Below, one piece after another: positions 1-5,471 of a stretch of DNA of 64,000 bases; position 1 is the stretch's first letter; every line of letters starts with the position of its first letter. The notes below the pieces were generated by a model, which was not told the DNA's origin, ran no database searches, and saw only the letters and a list, made by a program, of their open reading frames with translations. Both the position numbers and the translations under genes were made by a program. The DNA is from Ruminococcus sp. (lineage in GTDB: Bacteria > Bacillota > Clostridia > Oscillospirales > Acutalibacteraceae), in the NCBI GenBank assembly GCA_022768065.1, contig JALELS010000024.1:1-64000 (forward strand). The letters run 5' to 3'.

Positions 1-55
1 CTCCTTGATATTTTTAGTCGTGTGGTCGGCAAACCACTTCTAATATACCAAGGAG
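1..55. other. Edge hairpin, possible terminator or end of a structured RNA
   Basis: CTCCTTG at 1-7 pairs with CAAGGAG at 49-55, and an inner stem GTGGT/ACCAC sits in the loop. CTTTTT follows the right arm, so it could end a plus-strand transcript coming from left of the window. I cannot identify the RNA or gene involved because its beginning is outside the window. Confidence 0.4.
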
Positions 56-100
56 CTTTTTCCTTGTCTACTCCACTCCTCGCTGTAAGCTATTTCTTTC

Positions 101-125
101 CCCCCTGCATAGCAGGGGGTTTACT
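101..125 (+). terminator. GC-rich hairpin followed by a T-rich tail
   Basis: CCCCCTGC at 101-108 pairs perfectly with GCAGGGGG at 112-119 over a 3-base loop and is followed by TTTACTTTG. It may terminate a plus-strand transcript from the left or be part of the same structured element as the hairpin at 1-55. The plus frame through here is open but resembles no protein I know. Confidence 0.4.
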
Positions 126-143
126 TTGTCACAGACAAATAGA

Positions 144-183
144 CAAAAAACAGCCCTCGGTTAACACCGAGGGCTGTTTTTTG
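144..183. terminator. Bidirectional rho-independent terminator
   Basis: A perfect 10-bp stem, CAGCCCTCGG at 151-160 with CCGAGGGCTG at 167-176, has six A on its left and six T on its right. It works in either direction and is the natural end of the minus-strand metallophosphoesterase gene that stops at 202. Confidence 0.9.
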
Positions 184-201
184 TATGCATTTTTGCATAT
201 A

Positions 202-1368
202 TTATTTTTTGTGTTTAATGCAGATTGCCGCACCAAGTACCAATGCCGCAACGCCGCCTGCAACTGCGCCTTTTTTTATAAGCGGTATTACGGATTCAAA
301 ACTAGGCGGAGCAAATTTGTAATAAGCATATTTCAGTTTATCATGTAAGTCCTTTGATGTATAAAAATCCTTATACATTACCGTATGTGTTTTGAACTCA
401 CGCACATTGTTTTCGTCTAAGTCAATTACACGCACGCCTCTGTTTAAATCGGGACCGTAAACATTAAATCCGCAACCCTGTGTATAACCGAGAATAACAT
501 TTTTATAGCGAGCAATAAAGCTGTTATTATGGTCGTGACCGAACAACATGGCAAGCACATCGCCTTTTTCCGCCGCCGCATTAAATTCGCCGCTGTTTTT
601 CTCAGGTGTAGCCGGAGTTTCAAGCAAAAAATCACAGTTGCCCGGGATAAGATATTTTTCATCCATCCAATAATATTTTCCGTAATGAGACCTATATCCG
701 ACAGCGTGCGGCTTATGTGATTTCGGAACTTCTTTCAGCACATTCCACATTTCGGGTACGGGTATATGCTGGAACAATAAAGACGGCACATAATCCCCTG
801 TTTCGTCTTTTAAATAATCTCTGACGCTCTTGTACCAAGCAATCTGCCCCGCGGAAACCGCACTGCAATGGCCGTCAAGACTCGCGGAAAGAGAGTCTAT
901 AAGATATATATTAAATAATATTTTTTTGCCGTCCGAGCTTAGAATATTTATGTAATGGTTACCGTATCCGCTGATAGAGGGGTCCCCCGGTTCCGCAAGG
1001 CAGGTAGGAAAGCTCTTGTAAATTATCATCTGCTTTTCCTTGGAAATACCGAAAGCCTGATCATCATGATTTCCGAATACAAATGTAAACGGAATGTTTC
1101 TTTCGGCAACGGGTGTTACGATATTACGTATTGCTTCGGTAACCTTTTTATCACGGTTACCCGTGGCAAAACTGAGACCGTAGCCTTTTATCTGGTCGCC
1201 TGTAAACACTACAAGGTCGGGCTTTTCGCTGTCAAGCGCTTTACCGATAAATTCCATAGTGTTTTTTGAAGTGATGTTTGTATCTTGAGTGTCGGCTATC
1301 TGCATAATGCGGAAAGTGCCGTCTTTCTTGAATTTTAAGTTTTTCGCTTTGCCTATCGGAGAAGCCAT
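202..1368 (-). CDS. Metallophosphoesterase with C-terminal membrane anchor
   Basis: A 388-residue calcineurin-like phosphoesterase. Visible motifs in order are ADTQD (about residues 25-29), FTGDQ (56-59), GNHDD (99-103) and a late GHDH. In the family these bind two metals and hydrolyse phosphoesters; the substrate here is unknown. The first motif has Q where the family normally has the metal-ligand H of D-x-H. The last 25 or so residues form a hydrophobic helix ending in KHKK, so the enzyme is probably tail-anchored with its catalytic domain in the cytoplasm. An upstream ATG at 1410 exists, but an extended -10 (TGTTATACT) lies between it and the ATG at 1368, so 1368 is preferred; neither has a clear ribosome binding site. 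Confidence 0.85.
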   Translation of the reverse strand: MASPIGKAKNLKFKKDGTFRIMQIADTQDTNITSKNTMEFIGKALDSEKPDLVVFTGDQIKGYGLSFATGNRDKKVTEAIRNIVTPVAERNIPFTFVFGNHDDQAFGISKEKQMIIYKSFPTCLAEPGDPSISGYGNHYINILSSDGKKILFNIYLIDSLSASLDGHCSAVSAGQIAWYKSVRDYLKDETGDYVPSLLFQHIPVPEMWNVLKEVPKSHKPHAVGYRSHYGKYYWMDEKYLIPGNCDFLLETPATPEKNSGEFNAAAEKGDVLAMLFGHDHNNSFIARYKNVILGYTQGCGFNVYGPDLNRGVRVIDLDENNVREFKTHTVMYKDFYTSKDLHDKLKYAYYKFAPPSFESVIPLIKKGAVAGGVAALVLGAAICIKHKK

Positions 1369-1389
1369 AACGCACCAACTTTCTGTTTT

Positions 1390-1405
1390 TATGTCAAAAG
1401 TATAA
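1390..1405 (-). promoter_or_regulatory. Extended -10 promoter for the metallophosphoesterase
   Basis: On the minus strand TG-T-TATACT forms an extended -10 element. No good -35 is found at 17 bases. It lies downstream of the ATG at 1410 and so supports translation from 1368. Confidence 0.45.
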
Positions 1406-1462
1406 CACATAATCGCGCAAAATAAAAGTCAAAACTCACAGCAGAACACATTTCGGCTATGT

Positions 1463-1490
1463 GTGCATAAACTAAAAAATCACCGCCCAG
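1463..1490. repeat. Direct repeat copy 1 flanking the 1490-1886 segment
   Basis: GTGCATAA, a 3-base extra ACT, then AAAAAATCACCGC (1474-1486) and CAG. The same order of elements recurs at 1886-1908, where it forms the outer arm of the pckA terminator. Thirteen bases are identical without gaps. The repeat brackets the segment holding the small RNA locus. Apart from this copy I see nothing coding between 1369 and 1538. Confidence 0.5.
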
Positions 1491-1538
1491 AACATCTGCG
1501 CCCTAATGGAATGAATTAGACGTTTTCCCATAAAAAAA

Positions 1539-1560
1539 TAAAGCCCCTTTTGGGGCTTTA
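1539..1560 (-). terminator. Terminator abutting the small hydrophobic frame
   Basis: TAAAGCCCC (1539-1547) pairs with GGGGCTTTA (1552-1560) over a TTTT loop. On the minus strand it is followed by TTTTTTTA. It begins immediately after the stop codon of the 27-residue hydrophobic frame at 1561-1644, as expected for a very small gene. Confidence 0.8.
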
Positions 1561-1644
1561 TCAATTTTTATCTTTTTTCTTGACAAATAAATTTAGAGCA
1601 GCTATAATAGCAAGTGTAGCAAGGTCGCTTGCTATTACAACCGA
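1561..1644 (-). pseudogene. Possible type I toxin remnant, small hydrophobic peptide
   Basis: The minus frame reads SVVIASDLATLAII, AALNLFV and then KKKDKN before TGA: a single hydrophobic helix with a lysine-rich end, the plan of small type I toxins of Firmicutes. The stop touches a strong terminator. The frame is preceded directly by TAA with no ATG, GTG or TTG start. Upstream in another frame TTG-CAC-TTT-GAA-ATC could be the lost N-terminus. I therefore call it a broken or frameshifted relic; a chance frame cannot be excluded. Confidence 0.35.
1580..1608 (+). promoter_or_regulatory. Perfect consensus sigma-A promoter for a small RNA
   Basis: TTGACA at 1580-1585 and TATAAT at 1603-1608 are separated by exactly 17 bases. 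No plus-strand gene follows; only the short structured segment to 1726 does. The promoter lies inside the 3' part of the hydrophobic minus-strand frame, an arrangement typical of antisense antitoxin RNAs. Confidence 0.85.
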
Positions 1645-1726
1645 TTAGATTACTTCATTAGGATTTCAAAGTGCAAAGTAATCTTTTTAACAAAGCTGTT
1701 CAGTATATACTGGACGGCTTTTTTAT
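1615..1726 (+). ncRNA. Predicted small RNA, about 110 nt, possible antisense antitoxin
   Basis: Transcription from the promoter at 1580-1608 should start near 1615 and stop at the terminator at 1693-1726. The RNA contains a small hairpin (AGCAAG/CTTGCT), a 9-bp stem AGATTACTT/AAGTAATCT with a long loop, and the terminator. It overlaps the hydrophobic minus-strand frame in antisense. It encodes no evident protein. I do not recognise a named RNA family. Confidence 0.6.
1693..1726. terminator. Terminator of the small RNA
   Basis: AAGCTGTTCAGTA (1693-1705) pairs with TACTGGACGGCTT (1708-1720) through 13 positions including two G-U pairs; the innermost pairs open to form the loop. Six T follow on the plus strand. 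Confidence 0.8.
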
Positions 1727-1742
1727 TGCCTTGAGCATTTCA

Positions 1743-1769
1743 ACATCACCACCTTTCCCGATGTGATGT
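1743..1769 (-). promoter_or_regulatory. Hairpin that could hide a ribosome binding site
   Basis: ACATCAC at 1743-1749 pairs with GTGATGT at 1763-1769. On the minus strand the hairpin holds AAGGTGG, a ribosome-binding-like sequence just before ATG codons. Such sequestration is known in leaders of type I toxin mRNAs. No convincing complete frame follows, so the function is inferred only. Confidence 0.3.
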
Positions 1770-1891
1770 ATCTATGTAAACCCGCCTTGCCGGTCTTAAG
1801 CGCTTGAACCTTGAAGGCTTGTCCTGAGCAAATGCTCTTTAGCCTTTTGTTTCTTTTACCTCCTTTCTGTGATGTCAATTTAAACGTGCAT

Positions 1892-1925
1892 AAAAAATCA
1901 CCGCACAGCAATAACTGTGCGGTGA
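1892..1925 (-). terminator. Terminator of pckA
   Basis: TCACCGCACAG (1898-1908) pairs with CTGTGCGGTGA (1915-1925), an 11-bp perfect stem, followed on the minus strand by six T. It lies 16 bases after the pckA stop codon. Confidence 0.95.
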
Positions 1926-1940
1926 CCAAAAAGTTTTTAA

Positions 1941-3731
1941 TTATTTAAGGTTTGCCTTAAGAGTTTCAAGGCTCTCTTTAAGTTCCTTGGGAAGTTTGTC
2001 GCCGAACTTCTTGAAGAACTCTTCAATACCGTCCGCTTCTTCTTTCCAAAGGTCCTTATCTACATCAAGAATCTTTTCAAGTGACTCGAGTGAAACCTCA
2101 CCTTCAAGACCTTCAATGTTAATATCCTTTGCATAAGGAATATAGCCGATAGCTGTTTCCTGAGCGTCAACTTCGCCCTCGCAGCGCTTAATAATCCATT
2201 CGAGAACGCGAAGGTTATCGCCGAATCCGGGCCACATAAAGTTACCCTCGTCGTCTTTTCTGAACCAGTTAACATTAAATATCTTCGGAGCTTTATCGGG
2301 GTCAAGAGTAGCACCGATATCAATCCAATGCTGCCAATAATCAGCCATATTGTAACCGCAGAACGGAAGCATAGCCATAGGATCACGACGAACTACACCG
2401 ACAGCACCTGCAGCTGCAGCTGTTGTCTCCGAAGCCATTGTAGCACCTACAAATACGCCGTGGTTCCAGTCTCTTGACTGATATACCAACGGAGCGAGCT
2501 TAGCACGTCTGCCGCCGAATACAAATGCGGAAATCGGAACACCGTTCGGATTGTCAAACTCTTTACTGAGGCACGGGCAGTTTCTTGCGGGAGCGGTGAA
2601 ACGGCTGTTCGGATGAGCAAGGTTTTTGCCCTCTGCCTTCCACTCTACGCCGTTAACCTTTTTACCTGTCCATTCTTCTGCATTAACGGGCGGATTCTTG
2701 TCAAGACCTTCCCACCAAACGGTGTTATTGTCAAGATTCAATGCTACGTTGGTAAAGATTGCGCCTTTCTTTGTAGAAGCAAGTGCGTTCGGGTTTGATT
2801 TATCGTTGGTTCCGGGTGCAACACCAAAGAAACCGTTTTCGGGGTTGATAGCATAAAGTCTGCCATCCTCGCCCTTCTTGATCCAAGAAATGTCGTCGCC
2901 GACAGTCCAAACCTTATAACCCTTTTTACGATATCCCTCTGGCGGAATAAGCATTGCAAGGTTGGTCTTGCCACAAGCCGACGGGAAAGCCGCACAGATA
3001 TATTTAACTTCGCCCTTCGGATTTTCAATACCGAGGATAAGCATATGCTCTGCCTGCCAGCCTTCGTTCTTGCCCTGGTAAGAAGCTATACGAAGCGCAA
3101 AGCACTTTTTACCGAGAAGAACATTTCCGCCGTAAGCCGAGTTAACGGAAATAATTGTATTGTCCTCGGGGAACTGGCAAATCCATCTCTTTTCGGGGTC
3201 CACATTGCATTTGCAATGAAGTCCGCGAACCCAGTCGTTGCTGTCGCCGAGAACGTCAAGGACTTTCTTGCCGACTCTGGTCATAATTGCCATGTTAAGA
3301 ACAACATAAATTGAATCGGTAAGCTCAATGCCTGCCTTAGCGAGCGGTGAACCTACGGGACCCATTGAATAAGGGATTACATACATTGTTCTGCCCTTAT
3401 AGCTGTCCTTTGCGATAGCATAGAGCATTTCATAAGCTTTGCCGGGCTCCATCCAATGGTTTGTAGGACCGGCATCTTCCTCTTTCTTTGAGCAGATAAG
3501 AGTTCTGTCTTCAACACGAGCAACATCGTTGGGAGCTGTTCTGTGATACAGGCATCCCGGAAGTAAATCCTCATTTAATTTACGCATCTCACCTGACTTG
3601 CAAGCTTCTTCACGAAGCTTTTCGAGCTGTTCTTCGCTGCCGTCGATCCAAACGATCTCATCAGGCTTAACAAGAGCTGCTTTTTCGTCAATCCATGACA
3701 AAATGCTTTTGTTAGTTGTAAGTGCTGCCAT
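1941..3731 (-). CDS. pckA: Phosphoenolpyruvate carboxykinase (GTP)
   Basis: A 596-residue protein, full length for the GTP-dependent family. It interconverts oxaloacetate plus GTP with PEP plus CO2 in the cytoplasm. The kinase-1 loop FPSACGKTNLAM, the metal-binding stretch VGDDISWI and the active-site neighbourhood NPENGFFGVAPGT are all visible. The ATP-type enzyme has a different loop and is shorter. In fermentative anaerobes the enzyme often runs in the carboxylating direction towards succinate or propionate; the sequence cannot settle the direction. A ribosome binding site AAGGAG precedes the ATG by 8 bases. The gene has its own promoter and terminator. Confidence 0.97.
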   Translation of the reverse strand: MAALTTNKSILSWIDEKAALVKPDEIVWIDGSEEQLEKLREEACKSGEMRKLNEDLLPGCLYHRTAPNDVARVEDRTLICSKKEEDAGPTNHWMEPGKAYEMLYAIAKDSYKGRTMYVIPYSMGPVGSPLAKAGIELTDSIYVVLNMAIMTRVGKKVLDVLGDSNDWVRGLHCKCNVDPEKRWICQFPEDNTIISVNSAYGGNVLLGKKCFALRIASYQGKNEGWQAEHMLILGIENPKGEVKYICAAFPSACGKTNLAMLIPPEGYRKKGYKVWTVGDDISWIKKGEDGRLYAINPENGFFGVAPGTNDKSNPNALASTKKGAIFTNVALNLDNNTVWWEGLDKNPPVNAEEWTGKKVNGVEWKAEGKNLAHPNSRFTAPARNCPCLSKEFDNPNGVPISAFVFGGRRAKLAPLVYQSRDWNHGVFVGATMASETTAAAAGAVGVVRRDPMAMLPFCGYNMADYWQHWIDIGATLDPDKAPKIFNVNWFRKDDEGNFMWPGFGDNLRVLEWIIKRCEGEVDAQETAIGYIPYAKDINIEGLEGEVSLESLEKILDVDKDLWKEEADGIEEFFKKFGDKLPKELKESLETLKANLK

Positions 3732-3826
3732 AGTATTATCTCCTTTTAACTAATTCGGCACAGCCGAAATATTTAACTGTTTCAGACGGATTTTTAGGGC
3801 TTCCCCAACCTCCGCCATTATGAATA

Positions 3827-3855
3827 ATTATAGTCTAAATCTTTCATTCTGACAA
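3827..3855 (-). promoter_or_regulatory. Promoter of pckA
   Basis: On the minus strand TTGTCA (3850-3855) and TATAAT (3827-3832) are 17 bases apart. Transcription would start near 3820, giving a leader of about 90 bases. Confidence 0.8.
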
Positions 3856-3920
3856 GTGAAAAAGTGTTAAATAGTTGTCAATATTTATCGTATTTTTGAT
3901 GAACAATAAACAAATAGAAA

Positions 3921-3954
3921 TGATATGACAAATATCACTTAATGATATGACAAA
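3921..3954. promoter_or_regulatory. Repeated operator-like sites upstream of pckA
   Basis: TGATATGACAAA occurs at 3921-3932 and again at 3943-3954, 22 bases apart, two helical turns. The first copy also forms a perfect palindrome TGATAT-GACAA-ATATCA (3921-3937). It lies about 70 bases upstream of the pckA -35 and just after the tsaD stop. I infer a binding site for an unknown regulator. Confidence 0.5.
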
Positions 3955-3956
3955 AG

Positions 3957-4970
3957 TTACTGAACATTGTCGATATCAAGCGTTGCTCTGGCATTTAATG
4001 TCATATCGCCGCGAGTGCCGGAAACGTACTCAAAATACCCCTGCGCCCCGACCATTGCCGCGTTGTCTCCGCACAGTGAAAGCTCGGGAAAACAGATTTC
4101 GATGTTTTTCTCTTTTGCAAGAGAGAGCATACGTTCTCTCAAAACAGAATTAGCGGAAACGCCGCCTGCCAAAACAAGCTTATCGTATCCGGTAGAGTCA
4201 AGGGCCTTTCTGACGTTGTCTTCCAAAGAATCCACAACAGCCTTTAGAAACGATGCTCCGACATCGGGTACACTGACAGTCTCTCCTTTTTGTTCTGCAT
4301 TATGAATCAGGTTGATTACCGAAGTTTTAAGCCCTGAAAAGCTGAAATCAAGCGGTGAACCGTCAACGTGCGGCCTCGGAAATTTATATGAGTCGGGATT
4401 TCCGTTCTTTGCAATTTTGTCAAGATTCACGCCGCCCGGATAATCAAGCCCTAATGTACGCGCAGCTTTGTCAAGCGCCTCGCCCGCCGCATCATCTCGC
4501 GTTCTGCCGAGAATTTTAAAATCCGTATAATCCTTAACTTCCGTTATCAATGTATTCCCGCCGGAGACAACAAGACATAAAAACGGCGGTTTTAAATTCT
4601 CATATGTTAAATAATTGGCGGCAATATGAGAACGAAGATGATGCACGGGAACCAACGGCACTCCGGACGAAAGAGACAAACCCTTTGCGTAATTTACACC
4701 GACAAGTAATGCGCCTATCAGCCCCGGTGCATATGTTACGGCTATGGCGTCAATATCGGACATTTTGCAATTTGCGTCGGATAGCGCTTGTTTTGTAACC
4801 GCACATATTGCTTCCGTGTGCATTCTTGAAGCTATTTCAGGTACTACGCCGCCGAATATTTTATGTTTTTCAATCTGTGTCGCCACTACCGATGAAACTA
4901 TTTTTCTGCCGTTTTCTACAACGGCAGCCGCAGTTTCGTCGCAGGAGCTTTCTATTCCGAGAATTAACAT
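3957..4970 (-). CDS. tsaD: tRNA N6-threonylcarbamoyladenosine synthase subunit TsaD
   Basis: A 337-residue protein of the Kae1/TsaD ASKHA fold. It transfers threonylcarbamoyl from threonylcarbamoyl-AMP to A37 of ANN-decoding tRNAs, working with TsaB and TsaE, which are not in this window. It begins LILGIESSCDET as the family does, and carries the metal-binding HHLRSH and the nucleotide loop SGGNT. The frame opens 6 codons earlier at 4988, but GGTGG lies 5 bases before the ATG at 4970 and family starts match, so that start is used. It is the third gene of polA-rimI-tsaD. Confidence 0.95.
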   Translation of the reverse strand: MLILGIESSCDETAAAVVENGRKIVSSVVATQIEKHKIFGGVVPEIASRMHTEAICAVTKQALSDANCKMSDIDAIAVTYAPGLIGALLVGVNYAKGLSLSSGVPLVPVHHLRSHIAANYLTYENLKPPFLCLVVSGGNTLITEVKDYTDFKILGRTRDDAAGEALDKAARTLGLDYPGGVNLDKIAKNGNPDSYKFPRPHVDGSPLDFSFSGLKTSVINLIHNAEQKGETVSVPDVGASFLKAVVDSLEDNVRKALDSTGYDKLVLAGGVSANSVLRERMLSLAKEKNIEICFPELSLCGDNAAMVGAQGYFEYVSGTRGDMTLNARATLDIDNVQ

Positions 4971-5012
4971 TAAACCACCACATTCCATTAAAAAGACTGA
5001 CGTTCTGTTTTC

Positions 5013-5471
5013 TTATAAGTATTTTGTCATTATCAACGCATCTTCACGCGGATTTTCGTAAAAGTTTTCCCTGACGCCTATTTTTTCAAAACCCAGCTTA
5101 CCGTAAAGAGATATTGCCGGTGCATTTGAGCACCTGACTTCAAGAGAAACAAATTCGGATTCTGCATCTTTTGCCAAATCGATAAGCTCCGAGAGCAAAC
5201 CCACAGCTACACCTTTTCTCCTGTATTTGTTTTTTACAGCAACATTGGTTATATACACTTCACCGGAAACAAAATATGAACCGACATAGCCCGCCGTTTC
5301 TCCGTTTATTTCAGCCAAAATAAACCGAGCATTTGCATTTTGGAGCTCTTCGGAAATTGATTTAATACTCCACGGCACGCTGAAACACTCTTTTTCAAGC
5401 TCATACACATGTATTACATCATCTTCCGACATAAAGTGAAACGACAAATTTTCGTTATCATCACGCTTTGG
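5013..5471 (-). CDS. rimI: Ribosomal-protein-alanine N-acetyltransferase RimI
   Basis: A GNAT-fold acetyltransferase of about 152 residues. The acetyl-CoA loop is visible as NKYRRKGVAVGLL, followed by EVRCSNAPAISLYGKLGF, typical of RimI. The family acetylates the N-terminal alanine of ribosomal protein S18; linkage to tsaD is common in Firmicutes. The start overlaps the polA stop by 11 bases, which suggests translational coupling. An upstream in-frame ATG at 5504 is possible but lies further inside polA. Confidence 0.85.
   Translation of the reverse strand, partial: PKRDDNENLSFHFMSEDDVIHVYELEKECFSVPWSIKSISEELQNANARFILAEINGETAGYVGSYFVSGEVYITNVAVKNKYRRKGVAVGLLSELIDLAKDAESEFVSLEVRCSNAPAISLYGKLGFEKIGVRENFYENPREDALIMTKYL

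Noticed and set aside
22-348. A plus-strand frame at the left edge
   Set aside because: It crosses three hairpins and the end of the phosphoesterase gene and resembles no protein.
1723-1929. A 68-codon minus-strand frame between pckA and the small RNA
   Set aside because: It runs through the pckA terminator and the small RNA terminator, has no family-like composition and starts with a codon inside the hairpin.
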